Source: Hydra vulgaris (Eukaryota > Cnidaria > Hydrozoa > Anthoathecata > Hydridae). From it: a stretch of DNA of 64,000 bases. The notes beneath the pieces are model-generated. The model ran no database searches, was not told the origin of the DNA, and worked only from the letters and a program-made list of their open reading frames with translations. The stretch covers positions 36,423,501-36,487,500 of the forward strand of contig NC_088921.1 in assembly GCF_038396675.1 (NCBI RefSeq), given 5' to 3'. The position numbers were made by a program, and so were the translations under genes. This document shows positions 1 through 11,551 of this stretch, one piece after another. Numbering within the stretch: position 1 is the first letter of the stretch; every line of letters begins with the position of its first letter.

Positions 1-362
1 TCTGTAAAATGTCTCTCCTACTACAGGGATGTCGAATTCCAGATCAAATTCTCTGATAACAAGTACAACAAATTTTATCTCGAACCTCCTTTGGTACTTC
101 AGGTTCATTAATGTAATACATATTAATATTAAATACATCCTAGATAAAAAACTATACTTATTAAAAACATACTTATCTAAACTATTATAAAAATTTTCGA
201 CCACGGGGGAACATTCGACCTATTCAAAGCTTTTTTTTATATTTCAGCTTTTGACAGCTTTCTTTATATTTAACACGTTGGGGTACATTTGACCTACCTA
301 GCTGGGGAACATTCAACCGGTGCTTTAAAATACCACGATAATTTATTTCTCTTATCTTTTAG

Positions 363-485
363 ATGCCTCAAAAATATGTAACGAAAACAGATAGAAATAA
401 AAAAAATGAAAATGTGGTAAAGGAAGCAATAGTTAGTATTTTCAATAATTCACTGCCTAAACGACAATCCGCAAAAAGATTTCAT
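363..485 (+). pseudogene. pogo-like transposase, N-terminal helix-turn-helix fragment
   Basis: The reading frame opens with MPQKYVTKTDR and continues through a VVKEAIVSIFNNS-like helix to LPKRQSAK. This matches the start of psq/HTH DNA-binding domains of pogo/Tigger transposases, which typically begin MP+xYKRKT and end in a LRxAAKxF-type helix. Homology stops near residue 40, where the sequence becomes a T-run and SINE. The rest of the ORF (to 560) is therefore SINE sequence, not transposase. Identification rests on family pattern only. Confidence 0.5.
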
Positions 486-495
486 TTTTTTTTTT

Positions 496-672
496 ATTTA
501 GGTACCCCAAAAAGACCTAACGGTCTTGTCACAGAGCACCGCGGAGGTGCATTTAACTAGGAAGTTCACACCTCCTTCCTTACAGTGACGCGAATATATG
601 TCCAGTTTGTTTCGAACCTGGTCTCCTGTTTCTAAAGCAAGCGCTCTAACCACTGCGTCACGGCCTCACAGA
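496..672 (-). mobile_element. tRNA-derived SINE, family A
   Basis: Read on the minus strand, the head resembles a tRNA gene. It has an A-box-like TGACGCAGTGGTTAGAGC (643-660) and a B-box-like AGGTTCGAAAC (609-619), at normal spacing. The body contains AAGGAGGTGTGAACTTCCT, which is shared in diverged form with the copy at 36996-37115. The 3' end runs into an A/T-rich tail near 490. The element interrupts the pogo-like remnant. It is not a functional tRNA, because the stems do not pair as a cloverleaf. Confidence 0.65.
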
Positions 673-731
673 TGTGTCCCAAATACAACCTTAATGGGAA
701 AACCAAGTGAAAATCTAGGGGTAAACTGATT

Positions 732-900
732 CCAGAATATGTGCGGCCCTTGCCTAAAGCTCCTCAAAGACAAAACAAATAAAGAGGAAACCAGGGAAGT
801 CAACGATATTCACTGAAACTACTGAAAAAGAAAGATTGAGAAACTTCATTTAAAAAAAATAAAAAAAGAGGAAAAGTTATCAACCAGAAAAAAAAAAAAG
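732..900 (+). pseudogene. pogo-like transposase, C-terminal fragment
   Basis: The frame from 732 reads PEYVRPLPKAPQRQNK, followed by a stop. Other frames then give fragments rich in lysine, including KKRGKVINQKKKK. Pogo/Tigger transposases of the psq type carry a comparable P..VRPxPKAxPRK segment and a basic, TPEK-containing tail after the catalytic domain. The DDxD core is absent between this piece and 363-485. It is an inactive remnant. Confidence 0.45.
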
Positions 901-1342
901 ACGCTTTTAAAGTCTGCGACTTCAACAAAGTCGGAAAGAACGGTATCGCTATTTTTATTGCGATATATTTTCGCAAATCTTATTGTAAAATAGCATTAGT
1001 ATTTGTTTTTATGTATTTTGTGGAAAGTTTTTATTTGTACAATAAAACATTTAAAAGAAAGAGAGCTTACAGATTTATTATTTTATTGTTAATGATATGG
1101 TCGAAAGTTTTCCTCTAGGTGGTTGAAACTACCCCAGTGGTATATTTGACCACTTGAAGCTTACTTTTAAAACAGAGGTAGAATTAAAAAATATCAATAT
1201 TTTCATACATTATCTTTTTAGTTTGTTTGCTTAAATTTTTTAGCATTACTTTTAATGCTAAAAAAATTTAATTGTTTCTGGCAAAAAAACATTTGTAAAT
1301 TAATAAAAACCAGCTAAATGGTCGAATGTTTCCTTTCTTCCC

Positions 1343-3774
1343 CTACATAGTTGATCTACATACATACATACAAGTTCTTTATAAATTACCCAAAGGTTTA
1401 TAGATCTTGATTTATCTCTGGACAAATGTTTATTCATATTACCTATAGCATTTATTACATACATAAGTAAGTACAAGTACAAGTATTACCTTTCAATGTT
1501 AGAAGTAATCTTATTCTCTCTGATGTGAGCAACCACCTCTCTAATGTAACCAGTGATTCTCCTTTTTTAGCAGAGTAAAAATAAATCTTGCAGCTTAGAA
1601 ATAACCCAATAGGGTTGGAAAGAAGTATTGGATTATAGTTAATGTTGGCAGTTGAACCAAGACTAGTAAAGGATTCCTAGTTACCAGTTCAGTACATTTT
1701 AAGATCTTATTACCACAACAAACACGAATAAGTTTTTTTGAAGAGAAATGATCCCTTGGTTTGTTTGGCATGTTAACTTTAATAACTATGCTAGTTTGAA
1801 TGCAAATAATTAAATACTTAGTTAAAAATATGTATGTATATATACACACGTAAATATTAAACTTAGGAACTCTTTGACTAGTTTTGTTTTATATGGTCAT
1901 ATCTTTTGAACGCCAAGATATTTTTTAGTGAATTTTTGAATATATATCTGAAGTTTGATTTCTTTTTAAAAGGTATATGTATTTTTTAAATAAATGAAGG
2001 GGGGCAAGGGGAGGGGAAAAAAGTTACCCTGACCCCCATTAAAATTTGGTTTTCTCATTAGGAAACACACCAAACTATTTGTTTTTTTCATAATATTGTC
2101 AGTATAATAATCCTAAACAACTTGTAATAAAAACTTTGAAGTAATCAAATTTTCAACTTAGGCAACCTAGAACTGACTAGTGTGATAAGAAATTAAACAG
2201 CATATCAAAGAAAGTTTTTGTTTTAGAAATTATTTGATAACTTAATGCATCAAGGTTCTTTTTCTGTTTCACAAGTCTGTTTTCTTTTATAAAATTTTCG
2301 AATGATGGTGTACACATGTATCTAATATATTTCTGCAGTTATTGTTAATAACTCCAATGAAAAGACTTTTAAAGTGAGTATTTGATTAACTGGTAATTTT
2401 TAATTTTATAAGCATGTTTATCTAAGACATTAACTCCCAATCCTTCACTTTTTTCCCCACTGGTTCTTGCTTGGCCAAATAATTGGTTAAACACTAAATA
2501 TTTAATTCAAGAGGACTTTCTAAATCATGCCCATTCTCTGAAAAAGATTACGAAAAATGATAGAGAGACGTTGATTGCAATGTTAAATATACTTAAAAGT
2601 TCTTTCAATTTTTCAATATTTTGCTGCAAGCTTCTAATATTTACTTGTAAAACATAAAAAGAATTCTTTTGCAACTTTGAAATCAAAAGAATTAAAATGT
2701 GTTAATTAAGGTAATTTGAATTTCTCAGAAAAGTATTTAAGTTTTCATTAGATAAGTTATTAATAATATCCTCATGAAACGGGTTAAAGTTTAAAGTTTA
2801 AAATCCTTATTGAATGAATATTCACATTGTGATTCCCATTTTTAAAAAAATAGCTCCATTCCCATGTCATTCCTATTTTTTAAAAATAGCTAAACATGAT
2901 TCTAAAAAATTTATAATATTATAAGTTTAAATATATATCTATAAATTTATAATATTATAAGTTTAAATATATATAAACCAATCTGATCCAATTTTTAAAT
3001 TTTACTCGTCACCAGGGTTACTTAGTTTTTATTTACGAACAAAGAGCTAATTACAAGCAACTTTTCTAAAGTAGCCATTTTGTTTATAAATCTTTACTTT
3101 GACAAAAAGTTCTTTTCGAATTTTCTTATTCATTTCATATAAGTCCTCATTAACATTGATGTTGCTGCCTTCAAGTTGGAAAACTTTGTCTGTGATGAAA
3201 GTCCTACTAAAAGTTTGTTCCATTCATTCATTTTAAATATAAGAAACGAAAGCAGCCTTAGTTAATCAAAACTTTTATTGCTAATTAAACAGAACTTTTA
3301 TTGCTAATTAAACGAAAGAAAGAACTCTGGTTTCTCAACCAAAAAAGCAACAGAAAAATTATTTCCCTGGCTAATAGTACAAGTGTACTTAAAATCTTGT
3401 AAAAAAAGAGACTAGTGCTGCAATTCGCTCATTTGAAAACAACCTATCTAAAGAAAAGAATAATCCAAAATAACTTTAGGCCTATATTAATTGCAAACGA
3501 AATGCATCACCAACAAAGTTCTTTTCAGTTTTAATTTCTTTAAGTTCTTTATTCAAATCATTAATATTTAGTTGCAGAGATTCAATTTTGAGATTAAAAT
3601 TGTTTACTGTTTCTTCGAAAAATGACAAAATATTTTATTTTTATTTTACAGTCATTCAATGTCGTCATTAGAATGGAGAAAAGTTGTTTGCTTATTTCTA
3701 ATGTTCTTTATATAAAAATCAAGAACAAAACCTTTGTTTTTTTATAAATTTTTAAACTTAACCACGCTAAGAAT

Positions 3775-3778
<4 letters not shown>
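1343..3778. other. AT-rich stretch without a recognisable gene
   Basis: No frame here gives a family I recognise. A 31-bp segment is duplicated at about 2907-2938 and 2945-2976, and a 23-bp segment (TTTTATTGCTAATTAAACAGAAC-like) is duplicated near 3268-3315. The stretch 1880-1945 shares a diverged block (ATATGGTCATATCTTTTGAA) with the minus strand of about 6303-6345. That suggests an old dispersed repeat. Confidence 0.5.

Positions 3779-3818
<40 letters not shown>
3779..3818. repeat. (TA)n microsatellite
   Basis: An uninterrupted AT dinucleotide run of about 40 bp. Confidence 0.95.
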
Positions 3819-3824
<6 letters not shown>

Positions 3825-4559
3825 TGAAGCGGTCTTCCATGGTCCATGGGGGTGTGGGTGGGAAGGTGTTGTATATATTTTTTGCCAACTAGAAACACCA
3901 AAAAAAAAAAAAAAAGGTCATTACATGATGTTAATATATAGTAGTTTAAGATGCTTAACCTTAAGTGACCCTATCCTCCTAAAATCCAAATCTAACTATG
4001 GCTTTCAAAACAATCAGTTTACGTAAAGACCAGATTTAATTATCAAGTCTGGTGAAATCTTACATATACACAACATCTTTCAACAGTAATCAAGTGTATT
4101 AAGTATATCAACAGTAAATAAGTTTATTCTCCTTTCCATTTAAGAAAGCAGTTTTTTTGTATTCGTAAAACTTTTCCAGAGCACCAAACCGCTTCTTAAT
4201 TGTTGCATCTTTTATAGAGCATGGCGCCGCTTCTTAGTCGTAATAAGTTATCTAGAGTATGAAACTGCTTTTTAATCGTAAAAAAATAAATTCTTTGGCA
4301 CCAAGTTTAACGCATAGTTGTAAAATCTCATAATAATTTTTTTTTCTATTCTTACATTAACTCTAAGATAACATTTTCGAAAATTAATTAATTTCTTTTG
4401 TTTCTATGCTTTTGATTTTTGCATTTGCATTTGATCCTCGGTTAGAGCAATCAGTACTATCTTTAGAAGTTTTCTTACATATTATCTTATTTTTAGAACT
4501 CTGTTCCATATTTTACGATAAAATAAATATAAGTTAATAACTATCTTAACACATTCATT

Positions 4560-4672
4560 GAAACTTTCTTTTAACCAACCAGTGGGGTTCATAATTGAAT
4601 GAAACTTTCTTTTAACCAATCAGTGGGGTTCATAATTGAATGAAATTTTCTTTTAACCAATCTGTGGGACTT
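4560..4672. repeat. 41-bp tandem repeat, about 2.8 copies
   Basis: Units start at 4560, 4601 and 4642. Each contains GAAACTTTCTTTTAACCAA and then AGTGGGGTTCATAATTGAAT, with few substitutions. Confidence 0.9.
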
Positions 4673-4741
4673 GTCCAAAAAACACCTACCAGCACTCATT
4701 AACTCATCTTATATTGATCATATTGTAGCACCCAAGAGTCA

Positions 4742-5905
4742 TTGCTATGCTTTGTAAATACCAAAGTCATTCCTCCTTCGCAATGTAACTTAAGCAATCA
4801 CTTATCAATAGCTACGAGTATCACCATTACACATACTAAATTATCAACTGTACTAAACAGCATCACACAAAAATACAGTTATATTCCAAAGTATACATGG
4901 AATAATAAAAATTTCATTAAAATATTTAATCAAAATCTTTCCTTAACTTTCATTACTACACTTTCAATGAAGAAGAAATTGAACAAGAGTTACTGCAAAC
5001 ATGCGAACAAATTAAAAATGCTGCTCGATTAGCTTTTAAACAGTGCTTTAAACAACACGAAATCTGGAAGTGTTCCAAACCGTGGGGGACAACCGAACTT
5101 AAAATATGGAATGAAAATTTTTCATTTAACTATAAACCATGGCAAACATCAAAATATAATAAGACACAAGAATGCATGGAGTACAAAAGATACATCTTAG
5201 CATGTAAAAAGCTACGTAAAGCGGTTACGGCAGCCCAAAACAAAAAAAAGATCCATGAAAAAATTTAAGAACAAAAAACTCTCAGAAGTTTTTATACAAC
5301 ATTCGTAAAATAAAAACAAAGCAGTTACTTATTTTGGATTAATAAATCGCAAAACATGAAATATATTGTATAAGAATAACATTTCAAAACTCTACTCTAG
5401 TAGAGTATTGATCAATACGCCGAATATTTTAAATAACAACAAAAATCCTATTCAAATTCTACGTCTAAATAAAGTATCTAATTCATTAGTTATTCCTACT
5501 GCTGTTGTTAAAAACAGCATCTAACTAAAACAGAAATAAGTCTCCAGAGTGCTATGGGATAAGTGCTGAACACCTTTAAAACTCTCATAATAACACCTTT
5601 AAACACTCATAACACCTTTAAAACTCTCATAATAACACCTTTAAACTCTCATGAACACCTTTCATGAACAATCTTTACATTGCTTCTTGAACATCTAATC
5701 TTACTTATATGTCCAGGTATAACAGATTGCCATTCCCACTAAGTTTGATTTAAAAAAGACAGCTCTGCTCTCCACGCAAATTTTCTATTAAGTGAAACTA
5801 TACATCACTATAAAAACAATAACACGTCTCTATGTGCATTTTAGATGCCAATAAAGCTTTTGATACTTGTAACTAAAATCTGCTATATGAGAAGCTCAAT
5901 TTTCA
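4742..5905 (+). pseudogene. decayed LINE ORF2 fragment (endonuclease end to early RT)
   Basis: Translations in shifting frames match the order of a non-LTR retrotransposon ORF2. A SNHLSIATSITI segment near 4795 resembles the SDHxPI end of the endonuclease. A linker rich in lysine and tryptophan (KPWGTTELKIWNENF) follows around 5085. At 5845-5880 comes LDANKAFDTCN, which resembles the LDxxKAFDT motif of reverse transcriptase. Stops and frameshifts interrupt every segment. Short tandem AACACCTTTAAAACTCTCAT repeats at 5567-5665 lie inside. The closest group is probably CR1-like. Confidence 0.45.
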
Positions 5906-7171
5906 AAAAAAACTTGAAAATAGAGCTTCTAAAATAGCAGGAAAGTTTCAGAATGCAATTTAGGATCGACAATAAATAATATCAAGACGGGTATCATTTT
6001 ATACGCAAGTTATGTAGTCTTGCTAACCCCTATTTCAAACCAATGGAGTAGCAAATTCAGGGGCGGCGCCAGCCTTTTTTGGTCTTTGAGATAGCTAACT
6101 TCCAGACATGAAGCAAACTCCAAACATTTATATGTTAATCTTATGTCAAATAAGGATACTTTGCAAAAATTGCGATGATTGGAGCTTGGGAACAAACAAA
6201 TCCCAAAAATTTTGTTTTAAACGTGGGAGCAACAAGTTGATTAAATATTTTTTTTACTGTTTTCAACTAGACTTATGTTCATCGATAAATCTTAAATTTC
6301 ATAGTAAAATATTTTAGCGTTCAAAAAATATGACCATATAAAGTTTAAACCAAATTTAAAGTTTAAATCAAATAACGTTATTCAAAATAAAGGAACTTCA
6401 ATGATCTTCAAAATGAATTAAATATTTGGGTTTGAATGGGATAATAATACTAACAAGAAAAAAGTTACAATACTTCAAAAAAAAAATTGAGCGTTTAACT
6501 CAGTTTAAATTGGTTGTAACAGCTCATATTGACAGTCGAACTCATTTTTACCAGTCGTCAACAATAGTTGATTTAAATAACTCATTAACAGTTTCAAAGT
6601 TTATATATTGTTAAAGTTATATGATAATAAAGCAATTACTAGCAACACATACTAAAAAATCTTTTACAAATGAAGCTATTGCTACATGTAATATTCTTGG
6701 CTTAAACTTCTTCCAGTGACAAAAGGAAAGAAAATCAAATTTAAACAACTTATGAAAGAACTGCATACGGATTTTGTAACAATATCAGAAGACTTGTTCC
6801 ATTTATGGATCTTAAGAGGACAAAGAGCAGTTTTTTAAGACTTTAATGGAGGAGAATATTCCAAAAACACTGACTTAACTTTAGGAAACATATCATCCAG
6901 TTTTTATCGACTATTTCAAATATAGGTTTATTTATCATCGAAAAGACATTTAGCATTACATTACTACAGATACCATCTGTAACTCAAGTTTTATTTCATT
7001 TCTAGGAAATTAGAGCATTTCTAGGAAATTAGAGTATTGACTCCACGTATTATACTAAATTTAACTTTATTGACATCAGTAATGGTCATAAATTTAATTT
7101 TATTGACGCTCATCAGTAATGATCATGTAAAGTTTTCGCTCTACCCAAAATAAGGATTATATAATCATTTC
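5906..7171. other. AT-rich stretch with a hAT-like terminus and unassigned coding traces
   Basis: No intact gene is visible. CAGGGGCGGCGCCAGCC at 6058-6074 has the form of a hAT terminal repeat, but I could not find its partner. Around 6715-6860 one frame gives KELHTDFVTISEDLFHLW and then LRGQRAVF before a stop. It looks like decayed coding sequence of unknown origin. Confidence 0.4.
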
Positions 7172-7240
7172 AAATGGGTTAAAATGTTCAGTGGTGTGCT
7201 TCAAGGTTCATCGCTAAAAATAAAAGCACTTTTATTTATT
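7172..7240 (+). pseudogene. reverse transcriptase motif fragment
   Basis: One frame reads KWVKMFSGVLQGSSL, which resembles the W..V.SGVPQGSxL motif of LINE reverse transcriptases. The frame is lost within 25 residues, just before the TTAA-flanked MITE. It may belong to the same dead LINE as 4742-5905. Confidence 0.4.
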
Positions 7241-7263
7241 TTATGCCCATTCCAAGAAAAATG

Positions 7264-8193
7264 TTAAGGTGGTACACCCCCATTCAAAAAATTTTCTTTA
7301 AAATTATCAAAACAAAATTAAAAACACCATCACACCAGTTGAAACAAGTATGCTAATATTTTTTTAAATATAAAATTTTGGTTACTCAACTTTTGTCTCA
7401 CTTATTCCATAAAAATTACGCAAAAGTGGGTACAATTTAAAACAAGATATCTGCATTTCTATAAATCATTTAGTTCTAAAACTTTCACATTATGTTCCTG
7501 AAAGATGCGAAGAGGTTATGAACCAGAATCATACATTGAAGATGTATAGAACATTTTAAAATTAATTTTTAATAGATTTATAAACATTTTTTTAAAAAGG
7601 CAAGAAAAAAAAGGTATTAAATATCCTTTGACACCATATTTTGACACCATCCTTTGACACCATATTTACACCATATGACACCATTTAATCTATTTGTAAT
7701 TCTGGTTCATTACCAACAATTCAAACAATAACAAAAGCACCCTGAAAAATTCAAGTTAACTTATGGTCGTAATCTGAAAATATTATGTTTTAAAAATTAC
7801 ATATTTGCTAAAAATGACGTTTTGATCACAAAAAAAAGTATGAGCCCATTAAAAAACATTCACTAAACATAACGCATATAATATAGAAGAAACATTCACT
7901 AAACATAAAGCATATAATATAGAAGAAACATTCACTAAACATAAAGCATATAATATAGAAGAAGCTGAAGTATAAATAAGATATTCTTGTTTAGAAGCTT
8001 CTATAAGTTAAAATTTTCTAGTTTAAAAATGCGTTGCTATGGCGTTGCTATGGACCTCAAAACCTTATATACTTATTTATTTATTTTATTTTTAAAAAAG
8101 ATCATAAATATGTTCTATGAACTAAAATTATCAATATTTGAAAAATTGATTTTTTTTTTAAATTCCAAAATTAATTGGGGTGTAGCACCTTAA
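7264..8193. mobile_element. TTAA-flanked MITE (Kolobok- or piggyBac-type target)
   Basis: The element is bounded by TTAA at 7264-7267 and 8190-8193. Inside these are inverted termini: GGTGGTACACCCC on the left, and GGTGCTACACCCC on the right when read on the minus strand (one mismatch). TTAA duplication is the hallmark of Kolobok and piggyBac transposition, and an A/G-starting terminus fits Kolobok better. It has no transposase, so it must be non-autonomous. It contains a 36-bp tandem array (7854-7961) and a cluster of GACACCAT repeats (7620-7687). The ORF at 7987-8193 ends in the right terminus and is unlikely to be a gene. Confidence 0.7.
7854..7961. repeat. 36-bp tandem repeat, 3 copies
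   Basis: Units start at 7854, 7890 and 7926 and are nearly identical. Each contains AAACATTCACTAAACATAA and CATATAATATAGAAG. Confidence 0.95.
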
Positions 8194-8207
8194 ATGTTAC
8201 CATTTTA

Positions 8208-8253
8208 TACCACGCAGACACAATTTATATAACACGCAGACACAATTTATATA
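8208..8253. repeat. 24-bp direct duplication
   Basis: The segment CACGCAGACACAATTTATAT is present twice in tandem. Confidence 0.9.
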
Positions 8254-8700
8254 ACAGGAGTTTTAAAAAATTTAATAAAGAAAACTTTAAGCCTGATTTA
8301 TTAAAAATTGACTGGGATGATTTTATATAGTCCAATGATACTAACTCATGCTTCCAAATATTTATTACTGAAGCAACATTCATTTTATATTGCTATGCTC
8401 CACTAAAAAAAACAAGTATCAAAAGCTTCAACAGTTGATGCAAAACATGGAGTACAAAAGAATAGGTATAAACAACATTACGAAATGATAAAATTTCCTT
8501 ATTTTTCAAATGTTGTTATCACTCTTCGAGTTTTTCTGACTTCAATATTTCTTTTATTTAAAAGTCCTATTTGAGTCTCTTAGACTTAGGTAGGATCATG
8601 CTTTAGTTTAAGAGAAGTAAACTTGTTTAAGTTGTTTCAAATTTGCTTAAGTTGTTTCCGGTACACACATATCCTGCAATCTTTGCCTAGTAGATTCCAT

Positions 8701-8764
8701 TCTGACTTGATGAAATAAGTTTAGCTTCTAACGTTAGAAGCTGAACTTATTTTATCAAGGCAGA
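8701..8764. repeat. imperfect palindrome (31-bp arms)
   Basis: Arms 8701-8731 and 8734-8764 pair with about four mismatches around a 2-nt centre. The central part contains TTAGCTTCTAACGTTAGAAG. It could be a small fold-back element. Confidence 0.85.
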
Positions 8765-8855
8765 AATTTTTATTATTCCACAAATTTATAACTTTGTGGA
8801 CCTAAGTCTTTGAATAAATAATGAGTAGAACAGAACTTACCGAGTCGCCACAATT

Positions 8856-9690
8856 TCCTCAGTAAATACACAAACGTCTAATAAACGTCAAAACAACGTT
8901 TCGACAAAACGTTCAGATTTAGTCAATTTTACGTTTAGAAAGAAATCCAGATTAAAGTTTAGAACAAACGTCCATAAAACGTCTATATTCAAACGTATTT
9001 TAGATGTCTATTATAGATTATTATGCGTATATAAAGCGTTTAGATTTTGTCTAATTCAAGTTCAAATCTAGTCTAATTAACTTATATAAAACGTTTAGAT
9101 TTCGTCTAAGTAAACGTATATTAAACTTTAAAATCTTGTCTAATAGTTTCTTTGATTTAGTTAACGTAATTTCAATTATTTAAGTTTTCAAACTTATGTA
9201 AATTAAAATTATGTTACAACTTTTTAACTTTATATAAGTAATAAGAGGTTTTAAAATTTATAAATAAGATATAGTTATAAAAGTAATGAAATTTATAAAT
9301 AAGATATAGTTATAAAAGACCTGGTCTTCCCAGTAAACACAGATTGGTTCAGAATTGATCAATATTTAGTCGAAATTGGTTAAAAATGGATAAAACATTT
9401 AACGACCTATTATTGACTAAAAATCGACACTTGATTTGAAATGTATATTTCAAACTTTTATATATATACGTTTACTAAATGTCGATCTAACGTTTAGAAC
9501 ATCGACTTGCATTAGTCAATATTGTAAACCTTTAATCGACCTTAATTAAACGTAAACATTTATAGATTTAAAATCTACGCTTTAAATCTTTTAATATATA
9601 CGTTTATAAAACGTCGATCAAACGTTTACAACATTGAATAATATAAGTCGTTTTTCTACACGTTTGATCGACGTTTAATAAACGTTTATT
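8856..9690. repeat. AACGTTTAGA-rich degenerate repeat field
   Basis: Over about 830 bp, words such as AACGTTTAGA, AACGTCTA, TCTAAACGT and CGTTTATAAAACGTCGAT recur on both strands every 20-40 bp. They are separated by AT-rich spacers. No frame codes for anything recognised. The boundaries contain similar CAGTAAAYACA words (8861 and 9343). These look like ends of one or two old non-autonomous transposons. A related AGACGT word occurs in the MITE at 32951-33047. Confidence 0.6.
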
Positions 9691-9928
9691 ATATTATAAT
9701 ATAGTAATATAGCCATTGGTCAGAAGACTCACATAACAGCTTAAACCACGCGGTTTAAATAGGCATGATTAAAACGAAATAAAAAACTTCATAAAAATTA
9801 TTTTTTATTAGCTAAATAATTAAATTAGACTTAAATGTGTTTTCAAGATTCACTTCCCTTACAACAACTAAAAGCAAAATGACTGGTAAATAAATAATAA
9901 ACGAGTGTCGGGTGCGCCATTTTAATTC

Positions 9929-10320
9929 ATGGAAGTTAAAAAGCTCTTATCGCAACAATCTACCTTCATAAATGCCAACAAATCAATGGACTCCTATGTT
10001 TTAAATATTATTGATGGCCACATTGACACAATTAAAAAATATGAGTTGCTGGTCTCTCGTTATGAAAGACCTGCTGTAAGAACTTTTTTCGTAAGTTTTA
10101 TAAACAGTTTAAATTCATTTTGTAAACGCTAGTATGATTGTGCAACAGTAGTTATTCATCTTTGCAATAATCAAGAGGTTTAATAAATAAATATTTATTT
10201 TATCATTTTAGATACATTTTAGCTTAAGATTTGCTAAAGAAAATTGGTGAAACAGAGCTGGTAAAAACCACTGCATATGTTATGTCGCGACGTTACTAAT
10301 TTTTTAATGTCAATAGTAAA
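9929..10320 (+). pseudogene. spliced repeat-borne coding fragment of unknown family, copy 1
   Basis: An ORF starts at 9929 (MEVKKLLSQQSTFINAN) and runs to 10090, where a consensus donor GTAAGT follows. The AG at 10210-10211 is preceded by a T-rich tract, giving a 121-bp intron. The next exon reads on in fragments including GKNHCICYVAT. A diverged copy lies on the minus strand at 15240-15470, sharing both the intron and the GKNHCICY segment. That marks a DNA-level repeat with coding capacity, probably part of a transposon. Copy 1 has a stop soon after the acceptor. I do not recognise the protein. Confidence 0.45.
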
Positions 10321-11099
10321 CATGGATGGTACAAGAAGTTTCGGAAACTTCCATACATAAAATCCTCTATATGTAAAGTTGTTCTGTGTAATTCCAATTT
10401 TGATTTATGAACTTACATTTAAAATGCTAACTATTTTCCGTAATTTTTTGCGGTTACAAATCAGGTTATGAAATCAGACGATCAGGATACGAATATAGAA
10501 GATGATGTTGCACAAACAGGTGCAAGATGAACAAGCGGTAGACGGTATTCTAGGAAGATTTTTGATAATGCATAAACCAGAGACAACAGTAATCCAAAAT
10601 ATATGTTTACGAGATTATTAATTTTATTCGTAATTAGTTATTAGTAGCTAAAAGAAGTGAAAAAATTTGTTATTTTTAAAGAAATCTGAAAAATGTGAGA
10701 TTTTTATTTAACTTAATTAGAGAAAAAAAAAAGATTTTTTATATTTAAAAATTTCTCTAAATAAAGTAGAAAATAATTGTATTTTTTTGGTTTATAGATC
10801 AGCTAAAAAAAATGTTCCACCGAGTTCCACAAATATATATATATTTTCTAGTTAAATTAACATTTCTACTTTTAGAGTATAAAGGGATTACTGCCTATGA
10901 CGTATTAATAAAACTAGATGCGTGACTTTAATTAAAAAGTAAAGCCATCGTTCGCCATCTTGCGGTACGGCAAAAAAACTGAAAGCAGAGAGGGTAACAT
11001 ATGAAAAAAACAATACATCTTTGTTATTATCTAAACAAGAATTTGGAAAAAAGCCTCGGGTATTAAAAAAAAATCATATTTTTCTTTAATTGCATAGAA

Positions 11100-11207
11100 A
11101 TGGTTATTTCGTGTTGTGCATATGGATGCACAAATCGGCAAAAATTGCAACTAGGCGTATTGTTTCACAGGCATCATGAAAACATTATTTTATCTTTTTT
11201 TAATTAA
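11100..11207 (+). pseudogene. THAP-like zinc finger exon or remnant
   Basis: The frame starts MVISCCAYGCTNR and continues to GVLFHRHHEN. This agrees with the THAP consensus start MVxxCxAxGCxNR followed about ten residues later by FHRFP. THAP domains bind DNA through a C2CH zinc site and occur in P-element and other transposases and in host regulators. Only the first cysteine pair is present, and no GT donor is clear before the stop at 11207. It may be the first exon of a lost gene or an old transposon piece. Confidence 0.5.
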
Positions 11208-11266
11208 CTATAGTTGTTGCTTAAAATATTATTTAACTATAGCCGTTGCTTGTTGTTTATAACTTT

Positions 11267-11374
11267 AATATTATTTTCCTCTTAAAACATTTTTGTTGTC
11301 TCTATTAATAGAGAGTTATCGATAACTCTCTATTATTAGAGAGAATAAAAATGTTTTAAGTGGAAAATAATCTT
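11267..11374. repeat. long imperfect palindrome (arms of about 54 bp)
   Basis: The centre is at 11320/11321 in GAGAGTTATCGATAACTCTC. The arms extend through TTTTAAGTGGAAAATAA-type sequence on the right and its near complement on the left, at roughly 85% pairing. It is probably a fold-back element or MITE. Confidence 0.85.
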
Positions 11375-11516
11375 GAAGTTTTACAATGTTATGATATATC
11401 ATAACATGTTATGATATTAATGTTATGATCATCAATGTTATTAAATATCTTAACAATGTTATAATGTTATTATAGGAAATCTAATTCGATAATTGTTAAA
11501 GCAATAATTACATAAA

Positions 11517-11551
11517 ATTTTAGACAGTTTAAACTTTAAACTGTCTAAAAT
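11517..11551. repeat. perfect inverted repeat, 17-bp arms
   Basis: Arms 11517-11533 and 11535-11551 (ATTTTAGACAGTTTAAA and its complement) flank a single C. Confidence 0.95.

Larger units (their letters stand above)
190..1340. mobile_element. pogo/Tigger-like DNA transposon remnant
   Basis: The two ends carry inverted copies of one motif: GGGGAACATTCGACC at 206-220 and GGTCGAATGTTTCC at 1320-1333. Related copies recur inside both ends: 280-294 and 304-318 in the left orientation, 1099-1113 and 1120-1134 in the right. Between them lie the start and end of a pogo-type transposase (363-485 and 732-900), but its catalytic middle is missing. A SINE interrupts the coding trace at about 496-672. 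This looks like an internally deleted, non-autonomous derivative. The exact termini and TA target duplication were not resolved. Confidence 0.6.

Noticed and set aside
486-560. C-terminal part of the ORF at 363-560
   Set aside because: It is SINE sequence read in frame after the transposase remnant.
7987-8193. 68-aa ORF
   Set aside because: It ends in the MITE's right terminal repeat and has low-complexity hydrophobic composition.
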